The translations under genes were made by a program, and so were the position numbers. This document shows positions 13,963 to 26,763 of a stretch of DNA of 64,000 bases, one piece after another (the first letter of the stretch is position 1; the number at the start of each line of letters is the position of its first letter). The notes below the pieces were generated by a model that did not search any database, was not told the DNA's origin, and was given only the letters and a program-made list of their open reading frames with translations. The DNA is from Piper betle (lineage: Eukaryota > Streptophyta > Magnoliopsida > Piperales > Piperaceae): contig JAURVB010013536.1 in NCBI GenBank assembly GCA_033002965.1, positions 19,544 through 83,543 of the forward strand. The letters run 5' to 3'.

Positions 13963-14017
13963 TTCTGGTCGGCGGCTGTGGAAGCGGCGGGACGTGAAGG
14001 AGAAGATGGGGGTGGGG

Positions 14018-14055
14018 TGCTTAGGGTTTTATATTGGTGGTGCGTTAGGGTTTGA
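14018..14055 (-). promoter_or_regulatory. RPL6 core promoter: TATA plus two telo-boxes
   Basis: On the minus strand AAACCCTAA occurs twice (plus coordinates about 14021-14029 and 14045-14053), with an ATATAAAA TATA-like motif at 14028-14035. Telo-boxes (interstitial telomere-like motifs) are well known in plant ribosomal protein promoters. They lie 60-90 bp upstream of the ATG at 13962. Confidence 0.75.
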
Positions 14056-14169
14056 TGATGCTCGTGCAGACCAGGGGAGTGAACCGGCCCTTCGGTTTAC
14101 TTTTATCTACCTCGGTCCGGTTTTTTTTCCTAATTATTTTTTTCATCCAGACGATTTTCTTTTTTAGAA

Positions 14170-15370
14170 ATTTTAAAGAGAAACATTTTAATATGATAAT
14201 AGGAAAAAAATAATATCAGCTCGTGTAGTCTGTAGATATTCTTATATATGTCCTTAATATGATCACCTGTTAGGATTATGGTTGGATAATAAAAACAATT
14301 TTATTTGATTTAAAAAAACTAATGAATCATATGATCTAAATAAATCGTTAGATCTCCTCTTAGTCGATACAAGAATGTTCACACAAACTAATACTGGCCC
14401 AACTTCGTAATTATTAGTCTTCAACTTTTCATACTAAATTGGGACTTCTCATTCTTTGCATCTTGCTATTATATTTTGGCTATTTGGATACAAATACAAG
14501 TATATGTACAATTTAAATGTCTAAAGATTATTGTATTTTTTCATTACACTTGTCTAAAGTCACCCAAAGGCATTCAGCCATTCACAATCGAGAGGGTAGT
14601 CCATAATTGAAATGCTTAAGAAAATAAAATCCTATTCTAATAGTAATTTTTTAAAACAATAAGTAAAGAGTTTTTTAACCGAAAATGGAAATTTTATTCA
14701 AATTACCAATCGGTGGAAAAATCATAGCAAAATATCACAAAAAAATCAATTTAATTAAAATATTAAAATTACCTTTAATTATTGGGGCCTCACATCCCCA
14801 TGTAGACCCGTCCCCCTTGAGAGATATTATTTCTGTTTACTATTGTTTATCTTGAAGTAGTTTTATTAGTTTAATTAAAAATAATTTACTTTGATTTCCC
14901 CACCAGATAACTTAGATAAAAATCCGCCTTTTCCTTTAAAAAACACCTAATCAAAATACAATTCCCATACAGCCGCTCAAAACAATGAAATTACTTCTCC
15001 AATCCGCATTTTCCAAAGGCTCAATCCGTGATTAAAATGAAAAAAATGTAATTATGATTTTTTTTATCGAAAGCAACTCCCATACAGCCGCTTAGAACAA
15101 ACCTCTGCATAAACGCATGAAAAAGCTAATATTTATACCCTTTATTTTTTTATCATAACGAGTACTGCAAAGTAAGGCATAGAAATGGCAACATAAAGCA
15201 CATACAATGAAGCAGAAATAAGCTTTTTAATCTTATATGAACACTGCTTCAGACCAGTTTTCCGGGCATGCAACGCTTCCATCTTGAGAACAGATCAATT
15301 TATTTTTCTGACTTCTGAGTAAGAAAAATCAAGTCCTGCTCTGAAGACTAAATTAGTTCTTGGGCAATCT
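14170..15370. other. AT-rich intergenic DNA
   Basis: No coding or RNA signal seen. The interval between the RPL6 promoter and the 3' region of the zinc-knuckle gene contains only AT-rich, mostly unique sequence. Confidence 0.55.
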
Positions 15371-15804
15371 GTGCTCGGTCATCAAAATGAAGAGCAATGC
15401 CTCTTCAATCTTCGTTTATTATTTTAATGGAGATGAAACATACAATCAAAAAGCAGTGTGATATTTTGCAAACAAAATGGAAGAACTAAAACAAAATCAA
15501 CATACTAAATTTTCCTTCTGATGCCTACGTAAATGCCAACACCAACTGGGTCAAAGTCTAGCCTTCTAGTGCTCCCAACAAAGCCTCGAGTACAACCCTT
15601 TGTCTGGGCCCTGTAGCTGCCCGTGTTCTCTAGTTACTCTATAATTAAAAAAACATTCAAACTTTTTTTGTCTGGTATGTACTTTTGAATTTCAATAGTC
15701 CAGCGGCCAATGAAAAGATTGTGTGATCCTTGCCAATTGTGGCGTTCTTCTATTCGTGGAACGTAACTTGATCACCAAAATCTTCACACTCAAATAACTC
15801 GAAA

Positions 15805-18744
15805 TCAATAATATTCCCACAAAGAATGGTGCTGTACATTATCACCAAATCTGGAAGCAGTATAGTCATGATGGAAACGCTTCCCTAAGCCATGTGAACT
15901 AGAACTTCCTCGGTAAAACTTTTGCCTCTTTATCAGAGACCTAGAATCAACATGCCCACCTCGAGAAGTGGGAGTTTCATAAATATCCTTTCCGCTACTA
16001 CCAGGAGAATGCCAATAGTCCATATTAGACTTCTTTTTACTTGCAGCAGTCCCACCACCATCAATGGTGTTATCAGCCCACCATTTGGATTTACCCGCAC
16101 CTCTAACATGTCTCCCGTCATCTGGATGCCTTCTATTTTTTAATGGCTTACCAAAATTGCGGGGTACAGATGCAGTTCCCCTATCAGCATAACTACATTC
16201 TCTTAAATATCTTTCATGTGGGGCTAAATGATCTCTTTGCCGTGGAACAGACTGCACATTTAACACAACAATGTATTTTAAACAATCACAATAAAAGTAA
16301 GATAAATAAAAGTATCCTAATATATATATTCATACCTTCACAGACTTAGAGCAACCCCTAGCAAAGTGCCCTTCTTCTCCACATTTATAGCACACTTTGG
16401 GAGTAGTCAAACCACCAATATCAGCCCACGATTTTGCGCATCCCTGACATTAGCATTTCAACAAAAATTATAAACTTTTGACAAACACTGAGTAATGGAA
16501 GGATATGCACAATTCTCATACTTACCAGACCTGAATGACCAGATTGGCCACAATTGTAACACGATATTTTCCTAGGACCGGCATTGAATTCGGCACAGCA
16601 GAAGTGGCCGTAATTTTTGCAAATATAACATTGGATCTCCTGTTATCAAGATATCAAATGAAATAACAATCAAAAAATGTGGACTCCTTCCAAAACATGA
16701 ACCAAGATCGTGCACTGCCACTGCCATGAACGATCAAGCAACTAAAGAAGTCCCAGAAATACCTTCAGATCTTCTCGAGCATAATCATTTCCACAAGATG
16801 GCATGTCATGTCCAGATTCTCCACATTGAAGACATAATTTGCCACTTCCAGAGATGTTCCCATTCTTTTCAGGGCAGTTTTTAGCTACATGGCCAATTTT
16901 TCTACAGAAATAACAATCTTGTCCCTGACATTAAATAACACAACTCAAAGAACATCAAACAAAGAAGAACAACAGATAGCAGTCCAGTCAACAATAAATA
17001 AATAAAAGAAATGATGTGTAGTGTGTGCCTCAATGCATAATACTGTACTAAGACAAAGTCGAAATAAAAAATGCACAATATAAGGTTGAAGTCATAAACA
17101 GTGGCTAAATTAAAAACATGTGTACATAAAGCTAAAAGAAAATACAATAAACAATAATCTTTTAACAAATAACAAAAACTGCATGCACCTGTGTACAATG
17201 CTTTGCACTATGACCATAATTACCACAGACAAAGCATGGCTTTTTACGCTTCTCGGATGGGCAGGCAGCCATGACATGACCTTCCTTTCCACAATTGAAG
17301 CATGTTTGAGAATGCACCTCAGGTGGATCAAAATATCGGGCACCTCGCTGAATAAGTAAAAAGGAAAGTTTAATATATAAAAGGTATAACCTCCATAATA
17401 TTCAATAAACAGAAAAAGCAAGTATACGCACAAGAAGCCTCCTAAATACAGAATTATCTGCTATTCCATTCCCACCAGTGCTCTCAGATTCTGCAATATT
17501 GTCTACCATCTCAATGGCTTCAAAGTCTACTCCTTTTAAGAGCACAGGAGATGCATCAAGGTCAATGAAATCCTGTGGCATCTCACTTGCTTTAGCTCCC
17601 AACAATTGACTTGCCCCAACCTTCCCTGAGCTTTTATCAACTGACTTTACATCATCACTGACATCAGTCATCTACAGAAAAAATAAATAACCAAAACCGC
17701 ATAAACAATCAGCAGAAAACAGATCCTCAAAGGTCATATATTTGTAAACTATGGAATAACCTGACAGCTAAAAGAAGACTTGAAATAGACAATAACATAA
17801 ACTTACGACCTATTACAATCTGTAACTTAAAGAGATAACACCACCTCACAAAATTCTATAATACAAAATAACTAGGCCGGCAATAAAACAATCCAGTACA
17901 TTATTGTGACTGTTTATTAAATAGGAGGTTCAATCATACGCTGAAAAAAGTTATTAAGAAATGTTGCAAATTGTAAACTTACACAGACTACCAACATTAA
18001 TGCAGTGCCTTCAACATTATTTGATATGCATTCATCTTACCACTCAAGAAACAGCTAAAAAACACAAAATATCAAATTCGAACCTTACCATGATAACTAA
18101 CAAACTTGAACAGAGAACACCACCGGACAAAATTAGTTACGAATTGTTGCCTAAGAACAACAAACATTCAATCAGAGCTCATGACATTTTGACATAATAG
18201 AGTCCCAATCATACTCTAAGCAAAGTGAGTAAGAACAGCCGAAACATAAGCTCAGGCTCACTATAATCAAAATTATAGCCCTTTGGTGACTTTTCCTTCA
18301 CTTCCATGGTGATTAAAAAACACAACGTTTCAAACAAATCCATCAATATAGCATCAACAACTAGCACAAATATTCAAATTCAATGAAAAGGAACTCATTA
18401 TAAATCAAATTGCATGCAACGGTATATTTTTAACAAAAAGAAATACATAAAAACCTCACAATTTGAAATTCCTCGCCATCTTTCTGCTCCCCCTTCTTCC
18501 CCCGACTCCTCGCCCGCTTCTTCCCTTCTCCCCCGCGACTCGCTTTCCACGCCGGCGGCGCGCGGGATCCAACCTCCGGATCCCTGCTCCGGCCGGCCTC
18601 CCTCGCCCTGGCCCGCCGGACAAGCTCCAAGCTGGGGTCCCAGCCGTCCTCGTCGCTGGTGAGATCTCCCTTCGCCGCCGGATTACCTGCCGGCTCGTCG
18701 TCCGACGAAACCGCTGCCTTCGACCAACGCCGGCGAGCACCCAT
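15805..18744 (-). CDS. CCHC zinc-knuckle protein with seven knuckles
   Basis: Seven exons on the minus strand: 18744-18460, 17671-17432, 17347-17189, 16924-16763, 16639-16526, 16443-16336 and 16251-15805. All introns are phase 0 with GT-AG ends, giving 504 residues. The N-terminal ~95 residues are charged and GC-rich. After FDPPEVHSQT come knuckles CFNCGKEGHVMAAC, CFVCGNYGHSAKHC, CYFCRKIGHVAKNC, CLQCGESGHDMPSC, a degenerate CYICKNYGHFCCAE lacking the last Cys, CYNCGQSGHSGLGC (across an exon junction) and CYKCGEEGHFARGC. The tail is Ser/Arg/Gly-rich and basic. CX2CX4HX4C knuckles bind single-stranded nucleic acid. The layout resembles plant zinc-knuckle proteins related to yeast Air1/Air2 of the TRAMP RNA-surveillance complex, but that role is inference. 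The gene looks intact. Confidence 0.9.
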
Positions 18745-18795
18745 TCGCCGCCGGAGAGATTTTTCCGGCGAGCACCAAATCAGAGTCGGCGAAAG

Positions 18796-18840
18796 GATAC
18801 CTTCTTCATCGTCTGTGACGGTCCTTATAAACCCTAGCCT
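18796..18840 (-). promoter_or_regulatory. Core promoter of zinc-knuckle gene
   Basis: On the minus strand CTAGGGTTTATAAGG places a TTATAA box at 18826-18831, about 85 bp upstream of the ATG at 18744, followed by a leader without upstream stop problems. Seen in sequence; use is inferred. Confidence 0.5.
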
Positions 18841-19355
18841 CGGCGAATGGCGCTGGACTCGGTATTATGACTCGGAAGGCCCGTCGTGACCCATACCGAA
18901 CCGGTTCGGCTCGGAGGTGCAATATGTGACAATTGTAAAAGGTCGGGATAAGAATCCAATTTCCCTTATTCTGTGTGATTGTAAAAGAATCCGATTTCAA
19001 TTTTCAAAGATGTGAACTTTTCCGGTCATAATCGTATGCATACATATTGTATCTAAAATTAGAATGAGCTAAAATGAAAACTTTAAACCGAACCTAGTCC
19101 AACCGATTTATAGAGATAGAAGGTGGTTAAGCAATTTTTTTCCTCCTAAAATTTATAATACAGCACGAGCATCTATTCTAAATCACCAAGCATTCTTACT
19201 TTTTATAAAATAAAATATTTTTATTTTCAAAATATTATAAAAATTGGTAGAACCAACGTAATCACATGCGACAAAGTCTTGAGAGTTAAATCCCCTTCTT
19301 TACTAGTTATATGTTTTCATTCAACACCGGTGACATTGTGGGTAAAAGTCTTGTT

Positions 19356-19406
19356 GTGTAACACCCCAATTTGATTTACCTGTGAACCAGACTAAAAATA
19401 CTAAGG
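19356..19406 (-). mobile_element. Terminal fragment of a gypsy-type LTR
   Basis: Plus-strand TGTAACACCCCAATTTGATT matches the TGTAACACC terminus of the long LTR family at 34220 and 46865. Only about 50 bp remains, abutting the broken 3' end of the RIO2 pseudogene. Confidence 0.5.
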
Positions 19407-19446
19407 CTACCGACTCTTTTCCAAAGGATAGTGAAGGAGCAAAGAA

Positions 19447-20155
19447 TACCCGACTCTTTTCCAACGCCAATCTGACGCCCAACAGCAGCAAACACACCCG
19501 ATTGACCAAAGCCTTTATCGCCAGAAAGTCATAACCCAGGTAGGTAGGTAAGACGGAAACCATCATCTTCACAAACACCAAAGCATATTTATGTCATTTT
19601 AGTAAAAAATCGTAACAATCCCGGACATGCAACTCAGAAGAAACGAAAGCAAACATACATTTTGAGGAGTCATGATGAACAAGTTTGTGCTTGAGTAAAT
19701 TCTTTAACACCTTGTAGGTACCACCGTGCCTGTGCATACACACAACAGAGTTGCAAATAGCAAATAGAACACATACTACATTGCAAAGCAATATTTAACA
19801 CCATGAAACATCACAAACCAAAAAAGCAATATTTCAATCCATGAAACATCATAAACCAAAAGTTCATTCAAATCTCCGTCGGCATAAAATTAAAACAAAA
19901 ATAAATAAAACTTACTTGGGGCCAGCAATTCGATCAACAAGCTCTGATGGAACAATTTCAAGCTGAAAGAAGAAGAAAAAATCAAACATAGCAATTAACA
20001 AGAAACTAAGAAACTTCAAACATAGAATTAACAAAAAACAATAAAAATCAAGCATAAAACAGAAACGAACGTTCCGCATGCCCATCTCCACGGCCGTCAG
20101 AACCCGAAAATCTTCCTTGGCCAGATATCGCAAAAGCATCAACGTCGAGCTTCAT
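19447..20155 (-). pseudogene. RIO2: RIO2 kinase pseudogene, 5' exons only
   Basis: Four exons on the minus strand (20155-20071, 19962-19916, 19729-19659, 19566 to ~19447) encode the N-terminus of a RIO2-type atypical kinase, which acts in late 40S subunit maturation. Recognised pieces are MKLDVD, RYLAKEDFRVLTAVEMGMRN, EIVPSELVDRIAG, HGGTYKVLKNLLKHKLVHHD, YDFLAIKALVNR and a GRQIGVGKES-like end. All intron phases fit RIO2, so this is a duplicated, not retro-copied, piece. It is broken: an extra T in exon 1 after MKLDVD, a 4-bp CTAC slippage insertion in exon 4 before the YDF segment, and a 1-bp loss after VNR. The kinase catalytic core is missing and the copy runs into an LTR fragment. A GC-rich leader region remains at 20285-20445. 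Confidence 0.87.
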
Positions 20156-20459
20156 GCTTGCTAAATAAGCAAAAGCTCAAAAGTCTAGTAAGATACAATA
20201 ATTGAAGAACATCACCGAAAATAAAAACGACAAAAAATAATCAATCAATCCTTCATCTACACGAGCTATGGATGGTACCATTTCTATCTAGGGGGCGGCG
20301 CCGAGGAGAAGGTCGAGGTCGGAAGGTTGCAGGCAGGTTCTCGGAGGAGGCTGCCGGGACTTTGGCCGGCGGCAGCCAAGCGACCGGCGGCGAGATGGCT
20401 AGCGGCGACGATGCAAGCGACGAGGAAGCAGGGAATTTTTAGGTTTTAGATTTTATGAC

Positions 20460-21545
20460 TCGAATCGCCCATGAACCGGTATAAGTCGGCTAGAATCGGT
20501 ATAAATCGGTTGGGATCGGCAGCTCATCAACCTTTTTCAATCGTCCATTGAATCGGTGTAAATTTCACTGTCATAAACTCTTTTTTTTCGAGTTTTTCTC
20601 TAATAGGGTACAAATCGCGGCTGTTCAATACTTTGATTAAACTCGATTCGGCTTTATATTTTGACTCAAAAAATTGATCAGAAGTTTAACTCGATATTAA
20701 ATGAACAAGTATGAGCTTGTACCCTTTTGACTTGCATCAACTTGAAAAACTTGATATTTTATAAAATGAATAACATTTTTTACCATATTTATCTTGAAAT
20801 TTTTATACAAATTAATTAAATTATAAGATATCATTATATGATAATAACTTTAAATGCAATTATGCATGATTAATTTGTCTTTTATACATAATCATATTAA
20901 AATTGAAATAATTTAATTATAAATTATATTTTAGTATGTATTATACAAAAAATATATATATATATATACAAATCAAACTATCTCAAATTTGACTCGAGCT
21001 TAAACTAATTCAAGCATTTGTCGTAACTCGACTCAAAGTCAAACTGACCGTATTTGAGTTGAGCAAAACTCGACTTTACTTGATTAATGAGTAGCCCTAA
21101 TAGGGTATAATTACTTGGAATCAGCAGTCCCTCGCCCATTTTTCAATCGTCCATGAATGGTCCACATCAGTAATTCACAAGTGTTTGGGTTGTTGGAATC
21201 GATATAGATTATTAAAATGGCAGTTCATCAACGTCTTTTAATTATCCATGAAAGGGTATAAATCGGCAATTCCAGCGCTTTTGAGTTGTTGAAAGCATTA
21301 TAATTCTAAATCATTGGAGTCGGCAGTTCATCAAACCTATGAATGAATAGTTATAAATCGACAATTCATTGACTTCTAAGTTGTTGGAATCGCTATAAAT
21401 TATTGGAATCGGCAGTTCATTAGCCTTTTGTTTAATCATCCAAAAATCGGAATAAATCGTCAATTCATGGACTTTAATGTATTTCCTCCGAGACCGACTG
21501 ATGGTATGAATCGGTTGGAATTGGTAATTCATTGCCTAACCCTTT
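20460..21545. repeat. Diverged tandem repeats with ATAAATCGG motif
   Basis: Units of roughly 90-110 bp contain TATAAATCG, GGCAGTTCAT and GTTGTTGGAATCG. They recur at 20462-20600 and 21115-21535 and are interrupted by a MITE at 20611-21098. Copies are diverged but clearly related. Confidence 0.6.
20611..21098. mobile_element. MITE with 9-bp TSD (Mutator-like?)
   Basis: AATAGGGTA occurs immediately on both sides (20602-20610, 21099-21107). The ends are imperfect inverted repeats: CGGCTGTTCAATACTTTGAT on the left against GGGCTACTCATTAATCAAGT on the complement of the right. The body is rich in ACTCGA motifs. It is related to the element at 29989-30675. A 9-bp target duplication suggests the Mutator superfamily. 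Confidence 0.7.
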
Positions 21546-21959
21546 CTATTCAAACCAGTCAATTTTGCGACGGTCATCATTATCAAGGCTAATTGCGTAC
21601 TCACATATACTATAATTCGTATAAAATTCAATCTAAAGAAATTTACAAAAAACTGTCATAGTAAATAATTTATAAAATATGGAGATTATATATAGTGTTT
21701 ACAATTTAAAGGATATTTTTTTCGCAAGCAGAAGTTATAAAACGTGTATGAGACATATTATTGTATCTTTTTTCTTTATTATAATTTTAATTTATATGCT
21801 AAAGATTCTTCAAAAATAGTCATCCGGTAGTAGTGAGTTGAGATAATTCTCAACTTAATTAGTTAGTTTTAAATAAATGACTTAAGGCCAATTATGAAAA
21901 GAGTGATTTGAAGATGACTAATTATTATTGAAATATCTTGTACCGGTCTCGGGATGTAT

Positions 21960-22696
21960 TGCACACTCCTTAGTGCATTTGATTCACGATGTTACGTCAT
22001 AGTAGGCTCTGGGTTAGTATTCTATTCTCGAAGGATCCTTATAACCCGCGTTTTGAGTTCTTTACACCCGAAAAAATATAGGGTTTATAAGTAGTGTTTA
22101 GTATAGCACACATTCAGATATGTGGTTCAAAGGGTATTAAAGGTAAGTGGCCCTCGTACACAAGTTTAGGATATATTGGTAGTTGTGACCAGAAAAATAA
22201 GAAAATATTAAAAGAGATATTAGACTAGTAAGTTTGAGATGCTATCTAGACTATAGCTTGACGCCTCCTCAATAATTACCCTTATGAGAGTTTTGATGAA
22301 ATATATGCATTTTTTTTTATGAGAGTTAGCTCTCATTGATAGTTTGATATTAATTATTTTTTGGACTAGTGATAACCATTACTAATGATTTTCCACTATA
22401 TATGTAGGTGAGCATTAAACACAATAAGATATGCCAGACTTGACAATTGAGCAATGACATCTTTGCACACAAACATGTCTGACGATAAGATACTTTATTG
22501 CGATGCTGGTGAATGTGTAAAACTTTTGATGAAATATTTTGATAATGTTTAATGCATGTTAACTTATTTTTTAAATAAAGTTAGTAAATTTTCAATCCAA
22601 GTAAATGTGAATAATAGATGGGTCAAAACCTAGTTAGGGATTATGATTTGGAAATGTTATGATGTTAATTGATTATGATGTTGTGATATGTCTTGG

Positions 22697-22739
<43 letters not shown>

Positions 22740-23014
22740 TAATGATGGATAAGGTAGTTTCCTTATTGCACTTTTAGGGAAACTCTGTTTGTTTATTTAT
22801 AATATTTTTTTATATATCATATCCTCCACGTAGCATCTTGTTAGGTTGTAAATTTCATACATTCATTATGACATTCTTTTCGTATTATAACGCTTAGAGT
22901 ATATCTCTTCCACTTAAGTTTGGGTTGACCAAATTAATCAAATTTGAGAATCAGTTTGGTCTCCTATATCATTTCCAGTTCGGCTGAATAGTAAATTGGA
23001 TTTTGGGTATTGCA
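21960..23014 (-). mobile_element. Truncated long-LTR fragment
   Basis: Similar to LTR sequences at 40320-41430: CGAAGGATCCTTATAACCC, GGTTCAAAGGGTATTAAAGG, TATTGCACTTTTAGGGAAAC and a terminal GGGTATTGCA. The far end is missing. A perfect (TA)n microsatellite lies at about 22699-22734 within it. Confidence 0.65.
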
Positions 23015-24800
23015 GGTGGGCCAGCCAAGAATGGTCCGTTGGACCTAACCAAAGTCAGGGTGGGAAGGAGGTGAGGAGTCCGACCTCATTCAAACTCCAG
23101 CGAGGCACGCCGGTGACCATCGACGGGGGCCAAGCAAGGGGAGTACTTTGTAAGGTGGTCTCCATCGTTCCGGCCAACATCCAAGAGGAGGAGGTGCAGG
23201 ATCAACCTTAGAGCGTGCTCAACCTTCATACTAGCTAGGAGGTTGAACCAGATCTCGAGGAGGTTCTTCGTCGAAGTCAACAAGGAAATGTGGACTATGA
23301 CAAGTCTTAGGTCAACGCCAATGAGGTTCCTGGTTACCGTGGAGTGCTCGGCAACTCCTATCTCCGGCCAAGACTAGGTGAAGGTCCTACATCTAATTTG
23401 TTTTTTATTATTTGCTGTTTTTTGTCATGGATCCAGCATGACCAGAGTTCAGACTTCCACTGTGGAGGTCCGAAGGGGAGGGTATCATTGCCGGATTCCA
23501 AGAGAGCCGACTGCCTACTTGAAGATCAGTGGATAGGGTTAGGGTTTCTTAGTTGGTGGATTTAGGAATTTTAATTAATTAATCTCATCTAAAAAATGTT
23601 AATCCTAAGTCAATTATCAATTACAGACCTTAAACATGATCAATATCAACATAAAATATATCATTATCATGTAATTATCAAATCTAATAATAATCAATCA
23701 AACATGATAATTATAGATCTATCAATGATTCGTCAGCTAAGAAAATTAATTGCAAAATTTTGTAATAATCATGCATAAAATCATCAAATCATGATTAAAA
23801 CTGCTGTAATTAATCAATGTGTGATATTAAATCAATCAAAAACAATTGATAACATCAATATCTAATTAGATCTCACAATTACATCATGAATGAGCATCAA
23901 AACTGATTGAATTCTATGAAATCAGTTCACAAAAACATGATTTTCGCCAAAACTATTGAATACAATCACGATGCATGATTAATTATGCATGAATCAGTGA
24001 TAATCGTCAAGGTTTGATGATTAATTATCATAAAAATGTGAACAACATTGAAAGGGTTCTTGATGATACCAATGAAGAATTTAATTTAAATCATGAGAGG
24101 ATGGACAACGTGCAAAGGAAAGGGATCAAAGATGTTCTCATTGGAATAAAAGAATTTACCATCTACTCATTTTAAAAATTGTTTCCTCAGAATTCCTTTC
24201 ATTATTATCCTAGGGCTTACCCAACAAAAGTAATCTAATCTAACCCGCCATTTAATACAATCACAAATTATACCATTTTATTGTTTCTAGTACAAATTAT
24301 AGTGACTATGCTAAGTACAGATTGGTGGATTTAAATCATATCTTCAAAAAATAATTAATTAAGTTAATATCTTAAGCACATTTCTATTACTATATTATTT
24401 TTTTAAATAATTTTTTATAGGGCATTTGGTTGCAACTGTTTTTCTTTAATTTCTCATTAATTTATTCAATGTTACCTCTTCCAAATGCATTGACAATCTC
24501 TTTTTATTTTTGTTTTTATTTTTATTTTTTTCCAAAAAGATTAAAAAAGCGCAAACGCCCGCCACCCTATAAGATGTCGATGCATTTGAACATGACAAAT
24601 GAGTAGTTGGAATTATATATCTACGAAGCTCGGAACACTTTGAGAAATTTTAACCAACTTGAGCGTGGCTAATAAAAGTATGTAACATCAGATTAATTAA
24701 ATTTGAGTGGACTAATTGGAAAATAAGCTAAAAATAACCAAAAAGATTTTTTTTTAAAAAAAAGAAAAAAAACCTACATCCCAGTCCAGTAATTTACACC
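23015..24800. other. Intergenic; unidentified GC-balanced patch then AT-rich
   Basis: 23015-23560 has near-genic composition and may be a decayed retroelement interior joined to the LTR end, but no domain is recognisable. 23570-24780 is AT-rich with many ATTAAT/ATCATGAT words and no gene. Confidence 0.4.
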
Positions 24801-24879
24801 AACTTTAAGGGTATTTACGTAATTTCATCTTCAATGAAGACTCAAAAGTGAAGAAGACAACCAAACCATGAAGCAATGG

Positions 24880-24977
24880 TAGGTGACGGCAGGCCGGAGA
24901 GCACCATTTTGTCCATCCCCCTTCCTTTACTCTTCCAATTCCCCTTCCGGTCGTCCCTCCGCGTTCATCTTTCCTAG
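24880..24977 (+). promoter_or_regulatory. Probable 5' UTR exon of the L18a-like gene
   Basis: A pyrimidine-rich stretch typical of a plant leader ends in TTCCTAG/GTAATCC, a good splice donor. The acceptor TTGTTGCAG at 26731-26739 precedes the coding exon. 24978-26739 holds no other gene and is best read as a leader intron. Confidence 0.5.
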
Positions 24978-26763
24978 GTAATCCTCTTCTCCTTCCTCCG
25001 CTCTTCCTATTGATAGTCTTTTCTTCAATTCTCGTTCGGAAAGTAGCTTCTTTATCCCGTTTTTGGACGTCGGTCATGCTGCTTGCTCCGACCTGTCGTC
25101 TGGAATTTGTTAAAGAATAGGTGTTCGTTGGTTTATGAGGTATTTTTACACGGCAGTGAGGGTTCCTTAGTTACTGTTGGTGTTGGGCGCAATTTATTGA
25201 GGTTTTTAATTAGTGGGAGGGGTTGAATGTTCCTATTGAATTTGCTATGCTATGTGGTTTAGTAATTTTTTAGATAGTTGATCTATCGGAGACTTTATTT
25301 CATCTATAGTAATTGTTAGACCTTTTTTTGTTCTTTGAGATGCATTTTTTGCAGATGGTTATGAGTCTATGACCTTCGTTGTATGGTCTAATAATTGAGT
25401 TTTGGAAAGTTGAATAGGCTTTCTTGTCTATTGACTTTTGATCGTAGGGTAATGAAACAGGAAATTGTTTGGTTAACTGCGATTGTTTTGTCTTTCACCG
25501 GAGGTTATTTGTTTGTAGTAGAAAAATGAACAACTTTTGGCTGTTCTTATTGATAAAATAGTCAAAAAGGACCGTAGAAGCCCCTGCTAAGAGAAATTGT
25601 TGGTCTTTTTCAATGATGGTCATATCTTGGGAAGAGAGGAGCTGAATTAGGGCTTGATTATTTGACTGTGACACTATTAACTACTGTTTCTACCGTCAAT
25701 CTGGTAATATTTATCGGGTGATAATGATTCTTTGGTATTCCAAGACTTATTTTATTTGAGTCAAGCAAAATGCTTGTATATTGTGTGGGAAGTAATATTT
25801 GTATATTCCTCTCCTTGAGGATGTGATGTGTTGGTGCCAATTATTTATGTATTTTCTGTGTACTTCCTAAATTGACCAACTGAAGTCTCAAAAAATTTTA
25901 GGATAATAGGATGACTATACTTTTGGCAGTATTTTTCGTATCTGTTGTATGCTGATATATTATAAACTCAGAACATGATCATGTATGCCATGGTGGCATG
26001 GCCTTCTTGACCTTTCTAACGTTTGTCTTGTATCTGCGCATGATTGATGACCATTTTCTTTTTTTCAATTGTCATACGATGGTAATGAGAAAAATATATT
26101 TTTGGTATCCTGAAGTTGTTTCTGCTGAAAGTTGCCAATGTTTTTCATGTGAGGCATTATATATATTTCAACGAAAACTCACAACTTATGTAAATTTTCT
26201 TTATGCATCGTTAGAATGCAACAAGACTACCAAGTAAATCAATAATTCAAGAATATTCATTCTATATGAGCTGACTGAGTTTGTCATTTGGACTAGGTGC
26301 CTGGAGGCAGCAGTTGGTGAGGACCTTGGATCGGTCAAAACAACCGTCTCAATATAGATGGAACAGAGTAGTACATTTTCCACCCTATTTCATTTATGGC
26401 TTCCTGCACAATTACGTGACATAGCCTTAGAATGCCATTCTTTTTTAGCAATCTGCATAATATGATCTACTTCTATGAAAAATGTCCAGACTTAATGTCT
26501 TCAAGTGCTAATAGCTACTTTGAGAATAGATCACATACAACTGTAATTTTACCATTCAGTGAGTCTTTCTCCAGAAAATTGGATGAAACATGGAATTACT
26601 TGCATGATTTGCATGTTTACACAATTTAGTAATGTTTAGGCTTTTTCTTTGGCCATGTTTGTCATTTTGATTGATCTATATGTTCAATCTCCAAGAGCAG
26701 CTTCCATGTGAAAAAGGCTGATCTAATTGCTTGTTGCAGAATAAAACACTTGGAAGTATCATA

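Noticed and set aside
22996..23211. 71-codon plus-strand frame
   Set aside because: Starts inside the LTR end and shows no recognisable domain; weak evidence for a gene.
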